DNA of 64,000 nt from Bretschneidera sinensis (GCA_023935145.1 CM043705.1:24277290-24341289); one strand, 5' to 3'. Shown: positions 10,562 through 22,482, counted from the first letter of the stretch. Notes: a model not told the origin generated them from the letters alone. Numbers and translations are program-made.

Positions 10562-11529
10562 TGTTGGAAATCACCTTGACAAGATGCCCAGGTGGTGATC
10601 TTCCAAACACCCAAGTCTAGAATGACTTGAAAAGAAAAGAAATAGTAAAGGAAAGCAAGAAAGAAAAGAAGACAAGCGATTTGTTGTCGAGGTTCGACAA
10701 AAGCCTACGTCCCAGTGAGTTCTTCTGAACTCTCTGCACTAAATCTTAATGGTTCTTACAAGTTATAGCAACCCTCTTCAAGAATCCATAAGTTCTTGAA
10801 GGAACAAAGGAGAGAACAAGAAAGACCTAATTACTTTCTATACTAATCTCTCTCCTTATAACCAGCCTCTCAAATGAGTCCCTCTTGTATGTATGTGTCT
10901 TTGCACTATCACATGATTCTCTCATTCACACACACTCTTGAGTCTTGTCACAATGTCTTTCAAATTGCATTCCATCGTGAGATTGAACCTAGGTGACCCC
11001 TTATATAGTGCACCAACTTCTTGTTCAATCTTGAGTGTCATTCTCCACCCTTAGATTTTGATGACCAATCAACCTTGGCCCTCCAACAATCCTAAGTGAT
11101 GTTGTGCATTTTAACCTTGCACCTACGCACTTAATAAGAGGCTAAATCAAGTGGAATATGTGTGTCTCAGTGTGCCTGGCTCCTAGGCACTGAACAGGGC
11201 ATGCTGCGGCGCTAGGAAAAACACCATTTTCACCACTTTCTGGGCACCGCGGCCTTGGTGAGGGAGAGGTATGGCGCTGCCCTCCACCAAGACTTCCTCC
11301 TTGCTAGGCCCCGTAGCCTGGAAGGAGCAGAGGTGTGGAGCACATTGGTGCTGGACCTCCTGATGCTGTGTGCACTCTTTTATCTTGCTGATTAGAGGTG
11401 TGCACACATACCCAAAGTGATGCGCACACTTGTGTGCACTCCTTTAACATGCTGAACTTCACTCTTCCACCTTTTTTTTAAACCTTAACCATGTTTAAAC
11501 TATGTTTAAACCTTAGACAAGTACCAACA
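10562..11529 (-). repeat. 5' LTR of B1
   Basis: 968 bp, TG...CA on the minus strand. It carries the TATA box at 11000-11008 and the GC-rich block near 11170-11350 in the same place as in the partner LTR. Confidence 0.92.
11000..11008 (-). promoter_or_regulatory. TATA box in the B-family LTR
   Basis: CTATATAAG on the minus strand lies mid-LTR, in the same context (GTGCACTATATAA) as the other B copies, so it is the likely U3 promoter. Confidence 0.55.
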
Positions 11530-12342
11530 GATATCATCAAATAAGAATGAAAAAGGCTGATGAATGGAAAACTGCTTTTAAAACAAAATATAGTTTATAT
11601 GAGTGGTTAGTTATGCCATTTGGACTAACAAATGCACCAAGTACCTTAATGAGATTAATGAACCATGTTTTGTGTGCTTTTATAGGCTGATTCATTGTTG
11701 TTTATTTTGATTATATTCTCATTTATAGCACAAACTTAGATGATCATGTAGTGCATTTAAAATCAGTTTTGGATGTGCTTAGAAAAGAGAAGTTGTTTGC
11801 TAACTTGAAAAAGTGCACTTTTTTCACTGATAAGCTTGTGTTTCTTAGTTTTGTTGTGAGTGCACAAGGAATACAGGTTGATGAAGAGAAGATTTGTGCA
11901 ATTAAAGAATGGCCAAGTCGCACGAGTGTAGGTTAAGTTCGTAGTTTTCATAGACTTGCTAGTTTTTACAGGAGGTTCGTGAAAAACTTTAGTAGTATTG
12001 TCGCACCACTTACTGAAGTCATCAAGAAGAACGTTGGATTCACATGGGGAGACAAGCAAGAGAAGGTGTTCCAATTGATCAAAGGTCGCCGAAAGCTGAT
12101 TTTTCAACTCGGATATTGGGTTTGGTTACACATGAGGAAAGAAAGATTTCCAGCACAAAAGTGTTCAAAGTTACTTCCTAAAGGAGATGGGCCTTTTTCT
12201 GTCCTTGAGCGCATCAATGAAAATGCGTACAAATTAGGTTTGCCAGGTAAGTACAATGTTAGTGCCACTTTCAATGTTTTTGATTTAAGACCTTTTGATG
12301 TAGGTGATGATTTGAGGACCAATCTTTTCAAGAGGAGGGGAA
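11530..12342 (+). pseudogene. Pol of element A, part 2: rest of RT, then joined to the pol tail
   Basis: The frame resumes directly after the B1 target duplication ([28 protein letters not shown]). The catalytic box reads VVYFDYILIYS, so the second Asp of the usual DD is Tyr. A stop also breaks the region just before it (FIG then TGA). The connection region reads KKCTFFTDKLVFLSFVV and [17 protein letters not shown]. Near 12083 it jumps to [16 protein letters not shown] and [19 protein letters not shown], the C-terminal part after integrase. RNase H and the integrase core are therefore deleted. A lost base near 12325 shifts the end relative to the tail encoded in the LTR. Confidence 0.85.
12329..12342 (+). 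other. Polypurine tract of A
   Basis: CAAGAGGAGGGGAA abuts the 3' LTR. It also lies within the end of pol coding, which continues into the LTR. Confidence 0.75.
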
Positions 12343-13207
12343 TGATGAGGACATGGCTAACAAATGGCATCTTCCTATTCAAGTTCCAATTGGTCTAGTT
12401 GTAAGGGCTCGAGCTAAAAGGTTCAAGGAAACTCTCAATGGGCTGATTCAACACATTTGGGCTAAGAACCATCTTTGGGGGCCCAAGGATGATGCTATAC
12501 GTGATCCATAAGGATGGGCTTCCATAATTCAAGCTTTGGAATAATCTAGCGACTCAAGATTGTGAATTAATCTTAGTTTCCAAAAATTGGAGACTTACTC
12601 GTTTTGGTTGGCTCATCAAGGAAAATGGCTGGCTGCAATTTTTCTTATTATATTTTCTTAAATGTTTCCTTATTAATTTAATTGTTGAATTGTAAGGCTT
12701 GCATGCCAAGTTAGGTACTTTCTTTATTTGGATTTTAGGTTACTAGAATTCTATTTAGGTTTATTTCCTATTTCTAAGTTTCCTATATTTACCAGAATTC
12801 TATTTAGGTTTATTTCGTATTTCTTAGTTTCTTTTTTCTAATTGGTTTCGAATTCTCATGTATTTAAATAACCATTGGCTTTTTGGAATAAGATAATTCA
12901 GATTTGATTCATACTTTTGGAGAGAAAATTCTCTTTGGCTCTTTTAAAACTTCTGAACTTATCGGAGTTTCCGTGGCGTTCATCTTCGACTTATCAATCA
13001 ATCCTTCCATAATTGATTGCGGTGTCTTCATTATACCAAGGTTCTTGCTTCAATATAAGCAACAGGTCACGGTCTCAGTCTTTATTATACCAAGGTTCTT
13101 GCTTCAATATAAGCAACGGGTCGTGGTCTCACATAATTCTGCTTCTAGACAATCTTGGAAGTCTTCTTGATCCATCAAGTTCTTAGTTCTTAGCGTGGAT
13201 CATATCA
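12343..13207 (+). repeat. 3' LTR of element A
   Basis: 865 bp, TGATGAGG to ATATCA, followed by the target copy cacgt. It carries the same internal duplications as the 5' LTR. The polyprotein tail in its first ~200 bp is broken here by substitutions (for example a TAA in place of the CAA of GATCCACAAGG). Confidence 0.92.
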
Positions 13208-13212
13208 CACGT

Positions 13213-13870
13213 CATTTCTCTCTTTCCATATATAATAAACTTACTTTATTTGTCTCTCTGTAGTGCGGCAGGTACATTATTCATTCTACATATGTTATTT
13301 TTTAATAATTATGCATATATTTATTTTTAGATACATAATATGACCTATTATTAATTTGATATTTAATTTATTTCATAGACGGAGGAAAATAATATTTTAT
13401 TTTTAAGGTTATAAATTCTCTTTTATATGCGTAAATCTTTTACAGTGTAAAATGACGTATTCAATGTGTTTAGTAGAACGTGAATCAATTTCGTTGTAAA
13501 ATTAGATTTTACACCACTAAATGATAACACATAGAAAAGAACTTCGCCTTTTTTTGGCTGTAAGTTAATTTACATTAGAAAATGAAAATCAAAACACATT
13601 TCCTTACACATCATTTCTCTCTCTCCATATATAATAAACTTACTTTATCAGTCTCTATAGTGCGACAGGTACATTATTTATTCTATATAATATGTTAGTT
13701 TTTTTTAATATTTTTTTAATATTTATTTTTAGATACATAATATGACCTATTATTAATTAGATATTTAATTTATTTAAAAGACGAAGGAAAATAATAATTT
13801 ATTTGATATTTGATATTTAACTTTTTAAGGTTATAAATTTTCTTTTATTATTATTTGTGCATTTATTATA
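13213..13870. repeat. ~400-420 bp tandem repeat, right part
   Basis: It continues the unit interrupted at 3057 (CATTTCTCTCTTTCCATATA) and adds a further copy from about 13477. This shows that A inserted into a pre-existing array. 13871-13973 is AT-rich with no recognisable feature. Confidence 0.75.
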
Positions 13871-13973
13871 TTTGCATTCACATAATTCTTTATACGATAT
13901 TATTTTTCGTAAGTATCTTGTTTAATAGCTTAAAAATTTGTGTAGTAAGTACTACTCAAGTTCTTTGAGTGGG

Positions 13974-14639
13974 CTACAACAAAATTAGGTATCTGAGATT
14001 GAAAAAATCAGATATTTCCCTCTCAATAACTCCTTGTCATTGATATTTTTTTTTTCGATCGAAAAAAAATCAATCGCTAAAAATGTCATTTGGGACTAAA
14101 ATTTCCTTCACACATACATCTTATTTTTTGTTTTTTCAAATAATATTTTATTAAAAATAAAATTTAATTAAAACTATCTACCACTGGATAAATCCATTTT
14201 ATATACTTAAAATACATCTGTGATGGATTAAATCCATCATAGATACTAAAATCTATTGTATCTACGACTGACTGAAATCCACCGGAAAAGCTAATCCATC
14301 GTAGATATTTTTTTTTTTTAAATCACATGTTTAATTATTCTATTCAGCTAAAACACAATTATACAATCAATACACCATATCATACAATCTCCTAAATTCT
14401 ATAAATTCATTAAGAATATTTAAAATACAATCTTTCATTATTGTATTCTCATAAATATAAATATAAGCACAAATACGACAAGTTCATATAGTATTTATCA
14501 TCCACATCTTCATTGTGTGCTTCATCAAAAGGGTCCTATAAAAGAAGTTTAAGAAAAACCATAAGACATATTTCACAATCAAAGTAGAAGGTATTCATTA
14601 ATTACATAAAAAAAATGAATAATTAATTTAAATTTTTAC
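13974..14639. repeat. Left CACTA-like terminal and subterminal region
   Basis: After CTACAACAAAATT come AT-rich blocks and clustered inverted motifs such as GTGATGGATTAAATCCATCA and CTAATCCATCGTAGATA (14210-14310), typical of subterminal transposase-binding arrays of CACTA elements. No coding frame is seen. Confidence 0.5.
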
Positions 14640-15678
14640 GGTAAAAAACCCGATAGAATCTGAACCAGTGGTTCGAATTCGATTACACTTATTCCCATAA
14701 CTCACATTCTATGCTACGGACATGTCGGTACTCTTGGCTTGTCCATGGGATGAGTATTTTAAATTTTTGACCATAAACTCACTAAGTGTTAATGGTTTGA
14801 ATATAAAACACTCATTTTTTTCTCACAAAACCCGTATCAGTGGTACTCTCAGATCATCCACGAGACAAGTATTGTACATTTTTCGACCCTAAACCTACTA
14901 ATTGTTAACGGTTTGAACATAAAACTCTTTCCTTTTTCTAACAAAACCGAAATTAATGGTCAAAATTTGATTAGAGTCATTTTCACAACCCACTTTATGG
15001 TACGTAGGTGTCGGTACTGCTGGTTCGTCCATGAGATGATTATTTTACATATTTTTACCATAAACTCACTAAGTGTTAACAGTTTGAACTTAAAACTCTC
15101 ACTTTTTCTCACAAAACCCGAACCAGTGGTCCGAATTTGATTACATTTGTTCCCACAACTCATGTTCTATAATACAGATGTGCTGGTACTCCCAGCTCAT
15201 CCATTGAAGGAGTATTTTACATTTTTGACCCTAAACTCACTAAGTGTTAACGGTTTGAACCTAAAACTCACTTTTTCTCACAAAACCTAAACTAGTGGTC
15301 CAAATTCAAATAGACTTGTTCTCACAACTCACATTCTATGGAATGAACGTGTCGGTACTCCCGACTCTTCCACAGGATGATTATTTAAATTTTTACTCTA
15401 AACCCACTAAGAATTAATGGTTTGAACCTAAACTCTCATTTTTTCTCATAAAATCGGAACCAGTGGTCTAAATTTAATTACACTTGTTCCAACAACTCAC
15501 ATTCTATGGTACGAACGTGCCGGTACTATCGGCTCGTGCGTAGGATGATTATTTCACATTATCAACTCTAAATCGACTAAGTTTAACAGTTTGAACCTAA
15601 AAGTTTCACTTTTTCTCACAAAACTCGAACCAATGGGCCGAATTCGATTAGACTTGTTCTCATAACTCACATTCTATG
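14640..15678. repeat. ~170 bp satellite-like tandem array, left block
   Basis: CTCACATTCT-type starts recur near 14701, 14989, 15159, 15328, 15496 and 15666, with spacing of 168-170 bp (288 bp for one shortened double step). The monomer holds TTCGATTA, the CTCACATTCTATGGTAC block, GGTACTC, CTAAGTGTTAACGGTTTGAA and CTCACTTTTTCTCACAAAAC. It is cut mid-monomer by truncated B4 at 15679. Same orientation as the right block. Confidence 0.88.
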
Positions 15679-15857
15679 GTGTATGTCATCTTTTTCATCT
15701 CAATTCATTGGTCCTCCGTGATACTTGCTGGAAAAGCATCATCTTCTCCAATAGCCAAGTCCACCTTTTGTTGCATAAGAACAGCCTTGATCTTCAGCTT
15801 CCAAAGGGAAAAGTCTCCCTTTCCATCAAACTTCTCAATAATGAAATTTGAAGCCAT
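15679..15857 (-). pseudogene. Gag fragment of B4
   Basis: The minus-strand ATG is at 15857: MASNFIIEKFDGKGDFSLW, KLKIKAVLMQQKVDLAIGED, then a stop (TEDQ then TGA). It matches the N-terminus of B1 and B2 gag and ends at the deletion junction. Confidence 0.8.
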
Positions 15858-16088
15858 TATGCGGATAAAATCTCAGATTTATGCAGCAACCACAATTGCT
15901 TTCCAACTTCTTCTAAACCTCAAGAACACGATCGAAGATTGATCTCAATACCATTCTTGAATCACCCTCAAGAACACGATCTGATCTTGATTTTTACTCT
16001 ATTCTCGAATCACCCAAGAATTTGATCTTTGATTCTTGGAGTCTTTCTCTGATACCTTTTGTTCCAGGTCTGATACCTGCTGTCCAAA

Positions 16089-16100
16089 GCTCTGATACCA
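16089..16100 (-). other. Primer-binding site of B4
   Basis: TGGTATCAGAGC on the minus strand, one base after the LTR, as in B1 and B2. Confidence 0.88.
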
Positions 16101-16101
16101 C

Positions 16102-17099
16102 TGCTGGAAATCACCTTGGAGATGCCCAGGTGGTGATCTTCCAAACATCGAAGTCTAGAATGACTTGTAAAGATGAATCGAAAACAGAAACATAAATCAA
16201 AGAAAGGAAAGAAGACAAGTAATTTGTTATCGAGGTTCGGCAATGTGCCTACGTCCCTGTGAGTTCCTCCGAACTCTCTGCACTAAATCAATGGTTTTTT
16301 ACAATTACAGTAACCCTCTCCAAGAAACCTCAAGTTCTTGAAGAAACCTCAAGTTCTTGAAGAAACCAAGAAGAGAAGAAAGAAGATGATAAGAACTATT
16401 ACAATGCTCTCTATCTATACTACTCTCTCTTCTTTACAACCAGCCTCTCTACAATGAGTCCCTCTTGTGTTTTGTGTCTTTGCACTCTCACATAATTCTC
16501 TCTTGTATTGTGTCTTGTCACTCTTTACAATTGATCTCAAATTATGTCACAATATTACGTTGAGAATGAAGCTAGGTGACCCTTTATATAGTGCACCAAC
16601 TTCTTGATCAATCTTGAGTGTCATTCTCCACCCTTAGATCTTGATGACCACTCAATCATGGCCCTCCATCAATTCTAAGTGGTGCTGTGTGTTTTAACCT
16701 TGCATCTACGCACCTAACAAGAGGCTTAACCAAGTTGTATGTGTGTGCCTCAGTGTGCCTAGTGCCTAGCGCTTAGGCACTGAACAGGGGGCGGTGTGGC
16801 ACTAGGCAAAACCTCTCTTTACCTCCTTGCTGGGTGGTGCGGCGCTGGTGAGGGAGAGATGCAGTGCTGCCCTCTACCAGAACTTCCTCTTTGCTGGGCG
16901 GTGCAACATTGGTGAGGGAGAGGTGCGGCGCACACTGATGCTATCCCTCTCACAGCTGTGCGCACTCTTTTGCCTTGATGAATAGAGGTGTGCACACACA
17001 TGTGTGTACCCCTTTAACATGCTAGAATTTATTCTTCCAACATTGGTTTAGACTTTAACCATGTTTGAATCATGCTTAAACCTTAGACAAATACCAACA
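16102..17099 (-). repeat. 5' LTR of B4
   Basis: 998 bp and clearly the B-family LTR, but more diverged from B1/B2 than they are from each other in the GC-rich block (16760-16990). A short segment CCTCAAGTTCTTGAAGAAA is duplicated at about 16325-16365. Confidence 0.88.
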
Positions 17100-20000
17100 A
17101 ACCTATTCTTTTGCATTCGTATTCATATGAAGTCTATTGAAGTATGTATTAGTACTTTTATGCATAATGTTATTGTTGAAGTTCTCACTAGAGATAGAGT
17201 GATAATCATAAATGTTTACAAGGGTTGTGTGATTCGTATCAATGATAGAGAGTTTGAAGTTGATTTGTTTTCTTTGAATATGGTTGACTGTTTTAAAGAA
17301 AATTTACTGTTCAGAATACCTAGACAGGAGGAGTTTAACTTTTAGGGAAAAACTCAAGATACTTGCAAATTGTCTTATTTTTGCTCTGACTACTAGTAGA
17401 TGGTTGAAAAAGGGTTGTGAGGAGTATTTGGCATACATAATGGATTCTAAAAACATAAATAGGAAGTTAGAAGAAATCTTAGTAGTGACAGATTTTTCTG
17501 ATCTATTTCTTGATGAGTTGTCTAGGTTGCCTCCTAGTAGGGAGATTAAATTCTCTATTGATGTGATACCAGGTTCATCACATATATCGATAGCACCCTA
17601 CAGAGTGACACCCACTGAGTTAAGAGAGTTAAAAGTTCAAGAGTTGTTAGATAAACAATTTGTTCGATTTAGTGTGTCACCTTAGGGAGCCCTATGCTGT
17701 TTGTGAAGAAGAAAGATGGAATGATGAGATTGTGTATAGACTACAGATAGTTGAATAAGATAACCATTAAGAACAAATATCCTTTACTAAGGATAGATGA
17801 TTTATTTGAAAAGTTGCAAGAAGCAAGGGTATTTTCTAAGATAAACCCGAGATCAGGTTATCACTAGTTAAGGATAAAGGAGGGAGATGTGCCTAAGACT
17901 GCTCTTAGGACACATTATAGTCATAAGTTTCTTGTGATAAAATTTGGGTTGACTTATGTTACAGTTTTATTCATGGACTTGATGAATAGAGTGTTTAAAC
18001 TATATCTTAACAAGTTTATGGTTGTATTTGACATTCCGATATATTCTAAGAAAGAAGAACAACATGTGAAGAATTTAGAAATAGTGTTGGAGATTCGGAG
18101 GAAAGAGAGATTATATGCGAATTTAATAAAGTTGCTTTCTTGAGACATGTAGTGTCTGGAAATGGTATAACAGTTGATCCGCAAAAGATAGAGACAATGT
18201 TGAGTTGGGAGAGACCAACTAATGTGACTGAGATTTGAATCTTCTTTGGGTTAGCTGGTTATTATAGAAGATTCATACATAATTTTTCTATTATTGCAGT
18301 ACTGTTGACTAGATTGACCAGGAAAGATGTGAGATTTGTATGGTATGGGAGTGTGAGAAAAGTTTCCATTTACTAAAAGAAAAATTGACTACAGCTCTAG
18401 TATTGGTGTTTCCTTCTGGTGATGAAGGATTTATGGTGTATAGTGATGCATCCCATCAAGAGTTGAGATGTGTGTTGATGCAACATGAGAAGGTAATGGC
18501 ATATGCTTCTAGACAATTCAGGAATCATGAGAGAAATTACCCTACCCATGACTTAGAGGTGGCTGCCATAGTGTTTACTTTAAAGATTGGAGACATTATT
18601 TGTATGGAGCCACTTGTGAGATATTCATTGATCATAAGTATTCGACATACTTACCTACCTGAAGAGAGTTGAATTTGAGGCAAAGATGGTGGATGGAGTT
18701 GATTAGTGACTATGATTGTACAATTCACTATCATCTAGAAAGGTAAAGGTGGTAGCTGATGCATTGAGTAGAAAATCTACAAGAAGATTGACTGCTATTG
18801 AAAGTCATGATGTGTAATTGATGATAGATTAAGATAGATAAGAATGAAGTTGAATATCAGTGATAGAAGATCATTATTAACAAATATGGTTGTACAGTCA
18901 TCCATAGTAAAATGCTTATTAGAGATGCAAGGTAAAGATGAAGAGATAGAAAAGATTAAGTATTGAGTGCTTACTAGAAAGTAATATGAGTTCAAAATTT
19001 GAAATGAGGGTATTTTGGTAATGGAACATGAGATTTGGGTTCCCAATGATGCGGAGTTAAGAAATAAGATATTGAGAGAGGTACATGATGATGTATATTT
19101 GATGTACCCAAGTAACAATAAGATGTATAGAGGATTGAGACAGAATTACTAGTGGTTAGAATTGAAGAAGAATGTAGCTTAATATAATTCTAGATGTTTG
19201 GTTTGCCAGCAAATGAAGTCAGAGAAGAAACACCTGGGAGGTGTACTATAGTCTCTTCCTGTGCTTGAATGACTATATTAAAATATGAGCATGGATTTTG
19301 TTTCTGGATTTTTCCATTCTCAGAGAGGTCACGATACAGTGTAAGTGATAGTAAATAGAATTTCTAAGTCGTCTCATATTCTTCCAATCAAAGCTAATTA
19401 GAATCCTAAAAAGTTGGTTGAACTGTATGTAGCTGAGATTGTAAGGTGGTATGGAGTACTATTGAGCATAGTATCAATTAGAGATGCTAGATTTAAATTT
19501 TGATTTTGGAGAGGCTTTCAGAAAGCCATGTGTACACAGTTGCAGTTTATTACAACTTTTCATCCTTAAACAGATGAGCAGACAAACAGAATTATTAGAG
19601 TACTAGAAGATATGTTAAGGGCAAATGTGATGAGTTTCTCAGTAAATTGGGATGCTTACTTTCCATTGATGAAATCTGCTTATAATAATCAACATCAATT
19701 TAGTATTGGAATGGCACCGTTTGGAACATTGGATGGTAGGAGGCATAGAACTCCTATATGTTAGAAAAAAGTGGGAGAGAGAAATGTATTTGGTCCATAA
19801 ATTATTGAGTTAACAAATGGGAGGATCAAATTGGTTAGAGAAACCTTAAAAGGTATATTGAGGGTCAAAAAGGAAAGGAAAGTTTAGTCCGAGGTATATG
19901 GGACCCTATGAGGTTATTGAGGAAGTTGGGCTAGTTGTCCATAACCTGGATTTCCCTCCAGGGTCAAAACAGTTATATAATGTATTTCATGTTGCACTTT

Positions 20001-20230
20001 TGCAAAAGCGCTTACATGATGAATCTCACAATATTTCGAGCCAAGCTGTAGAAATTCAGGAAGGCTTAACTTTTATACAAGTACCAATGAGAAATTTAGA
20101 CAGAAAAGAACAAGCTTTATGTAATAAAGTAATTCCAATAGTTTAAGTTCTATGGCGGAATAAAGATGTCGAAGAGATTACATGAGAACATGAAACAACT
20201 ATGAAAAAGAATATTATCCACCATTGGTTA
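17100..20230 (+). pseudogene. Pol of element C: PR-RT-RH-INT-chromodomain, heavily mutated
   Basis: Domains in order: protease C-terminal part (CISTFMHNVIVEVLTRDR, FEVDLFSLNMVDC, with the ILGMDWL segment missing). Reverse transcriptase ([36 protein letters not shown]). Its catalytic box is ruined (VVFDIPIYSK for the family FIDDILIYSK). RNase H ([40 protein letters not shown]). Integrase, worn (about 18950-19900). Tail GPYEVIEEVGLVVHNLDFPP and a chromodomain-like segment (VLWRNKDVEEIT). Dozens of stops and frameshifts make it an old, dead copy. Order and tail place it near Tekay/Del chromoviruses. Confidence 0.85.
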
Positions 20231-20283
20231 ATGAGTTAGGTAAAGAAATTTTGAGGACAAAATTTTTGTAAAGTGGGTAGAAT

Positions 20284-22371
20284 TGTAATACCCGTATTCA
20301 TAAAGAAAGGGTAAATAAGTAATTTAATAAATATGACATGGAGTTAAAATAATATATATGTGTGAAAGATTTAATTTTTGTAAAAAAAAAAGACGCGTGG
20401 ACAGCTTGTAAGAAAAAAGGAAAAAAGAACAAAAAAAAACATGTAAACACCTAGATGTCCAGGTGTTACTCACTAGTCAAGCAAATGCTGCATGATTTAC
20501 AACTCAAAAGTTGTAAGCATAGTGGCAAATTAGAGGGAGGCGGTTAATTGAGCATATATATATAACTCAAAAGTTTTATTTTTTTAAATTTTACCAATCC
20601 TGTTTGGCTTTCTCTCTTCTTCAATACAAATTACTCTCTTTCTTTAAACACTTGGGGACTGAAAGAAATGTTGAAAGAGTAAAATTTTGAAGGAGTTTAT
20701 GGGAGAATTTAATAGAGAGTCACGGAAAGCTCTAAGAAAAACATAAGCTAATAATGTGAGTTTTATTTTTTGAAATCTAGCATACATGAAATTTTTGGGA
20801 ATTCAATGTGGGAATTTTCAAAGGGTGTGAATTATGAAGGAATTGAAGAATAAATTAGAAATTTTATCATAAATATTATGTCAGGTGTTGACGATCAGCA
20901 ACCAGGGAAATTTGCTGAGATGAGTAGGAAAGGCAAGGAGGTGATCCACGGGTTGCTCTAAGTGCTACGTGGTGAGTTAGATTCACTTTAAGTAGTCAAG
21001 GTAAATATGAAATATATAGTGAAAATATTTGAAGACATTATTAATTTATGATTTAAGGATAGATGAAAGTTGGTTGATGGGTATGACAGGAATAATTGAT
21101 ATGTAGAGAATTATTATATGAGAAGTAATATTATTAGAATAATGAGTTGAATTAATAATGAAAGTGATAAATGAATTTCTTGACGAGCTATGATTGATGT
21201 TCTGATATGATATATGAGAAGAAGAATTTAGTGAAATTGATCAAATAATAATTTGAGAAGAAGCAGGATAGCTAATTTCAACGTTTGAATACATGCTTAT
21301 TTTTATATCATTATTCATATGCATATTCATATCATTATTCATATGCATATGCATGAAAATAAAAGAACTGGGAACGTAGCTGGTCTAAATGAAAATAAAA
21401 GAACCGGGAAGGCAGTCGGTCTAAATGAAAATAAAAGAACCAGGAGGGCACCCAGTCTAAATGAGAATAAAAGAACCAAGAAGGCAGCCAGACTAAATAA
21501 GAATGAAAGAACAGGGAAGGCAACCAGTCTAAGCTAAAACATGTCGACATGTGGGAATATGTTCCCAATAATAATAACATTTAAATTCACACATTACATT
21601 TGCTTTAAATATTGATTGTTATTGCTTAAGATGTTAAAGTGCTATTCATGATTGTAAATTTATTGATAGATGAATGAGTCTCACAGAGAGACAAATATGC
21701 TGAGGAAGAAATATGGAAATATGATATGATGAGTATTGTCTGAGTGATTGATTATATGTTGTGAACCTTATAACGAGATAAATGATAATGTTGAATTGAG
21801 AATTTAGAGATGATTAAATATACGATTGAAAGATTGATATGTTTGATGAGTAACTTAAGAAGAGATTGTGTAATAGGGGATTATGAAATTGAGTAGTGAT
21901 TATAGAATATTGTTATTGAATTATTTGATGAAAAAGTTGAATGAATATCGGAAGATTATTAGAAGTAATTGAATTATAAGATGTAACTGGGAGTATATAA
22001 TCGAATACTTATAGTAAATTTAATTCACTGAGCTTGTGAAGCTCACTCCTTATTGTACATTTATTTCAGGTAGCAGGCAGGACATATAGTTTGGTGAGTT
22101 GAGATTCAGACAAGATCATTATCTGTAAACCATGTGGTTCATATCCTTAGACTAATGGAAAAAAATATTTGTAAATAATCATGCATACTACGTTGCATAT
22201 AATTTTTAAGTGAAGATCTGAATGATGTATCTCCCCTATTGAGGGTTGAGGATTGATGTAATAATTGTAGTTGGTATTATTTTTTTTTTTTTGCACATAT
22301 GTGTCGTGCTGGGATTTTCAAAATGTGACAAAACTATCTCGGGGGTGGCCAACTTAGGATGGGTTGTTACA
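20284..22371 (+). repeat. 3' LTR of element C
   Basis: It starts TGTAATACCCG after the purine-rich AAAGTGGGTAGAAT and ends GGGTTGTTACA. At about 2.1 kb it has the length expected of Tekay-like LTRs. It contains the 36-bp minisatellite at 21355-21534. A second, 5'-truncated copy of this LTR is at 36350-38118. Confidence 0.85.
21355..21534 (+). repeat. 36-bp minisatellite in the C LTR, 5 units
   Basis: Units of 36 bp begin GAAAATAAAAGAACYRGGAA at 21355, 21391, 21427, 21463 and 21499. The 60-80 residue open frames across it on both strands are by-products of a repeat length divisible by three. Confidence 0.92.
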
Positions 22372-22482
22372 ATACCCTTATGGGATCTTCAAATTTGAAA
22401 ACCATTAGTAAATCGCCTTCATCTGGGACTTATTTAATGTGTACGTTGCTTTGAGTTTATATTTAAGTTTACTATTGACTTC
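22372..22482 (-). pseudogene. TNP2 transposase fragment, distal part
   Basis: The minus-strand reading continues the transposase across the B2 insertion: EVNSKLKYKLKATYTLNKSQ then MKAIY, a stop, and a worn SNLKIP. This directly follows the frame ending at 28162, because the target duplication acttc encodes the junction. It ends at the 3' LTR of C. Confidence 0.75.

Larger units (their letters stand above)
5764..11529 (-). mobile_element. Ty1/copia LTR retrotransposon B1, full-length, nested in A
   Basis: On the minus strand the element begins TGTTGGTA and ends TTTCCAACA, with LTRs at 10562-11529 (5') and 5764-6686 (3'). The target duplication gatat is at 5759-5763 and 11530-11534. Order on the minus strand is LTR, primer site, gag (UBN2-like domain, repeats, knuckle), protease, integrase, reverse transcriptase, RNase H, LTR; integrase before reverse transcriptase defines Ty1/copia. 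Reverse transcriptase and RNase H carry internal deletions also found in B2, so it is non-autonomous. Confidence 0.93.
3058..13207 (+). mobile_element. Ty3/gypsy LTR retrotransposon A, with B1 nested inside
   Basis: Two LTRs of about 866 bp (3058-3924, 12343-13207) both start TGATGAGGAC and end GATCATATCA. They flank a primer site, gag and pol remnants and a polypurine tract. The 5-bp target duplication cacgt stands at 3053-3057 and 13208-13212. Pol order is protease then reverse transcriptase, as in gypsy. It is a deletion derivative: the gag capsid and zinc knuckles, RNase H and the integrase core are missing, and element B1 (5764-11529) interrupts reverse transcriptase. It landed inside the ~400 bp tandem repeat. 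Confidence 0.93.
15679..17099 (-). mobile_element. Truncated B-family copia element B4
   Basis: It keeps the 5' LTR (16102-17099), primer site and about 60 codons of gag on the minus strand. The rest is missing where it meets the satellite at 15679. Its LTR end (ACCAACA at 17099) joins element C, so B4 had inserted into C, and a later deletion removed most of B4 together with the left part of C. Confidence 0.85.
17100..22371 (+). mobile_element. Ty3/gypsy chromovirus C (Tekay-like), 5' half missing
   Basis: It keeps a protease fragment, reverse transcriptase, RNase H, integrase, a chromodomain-like tail and a complete 2.09 kb 3' LTR (20284-22371). The 5' LTR and gag are lost at the B4 boundary. 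The 3' LTR abuts TNP2 sequence at 22372, so C inserted into the transposase gene. Confidence 0.85.
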
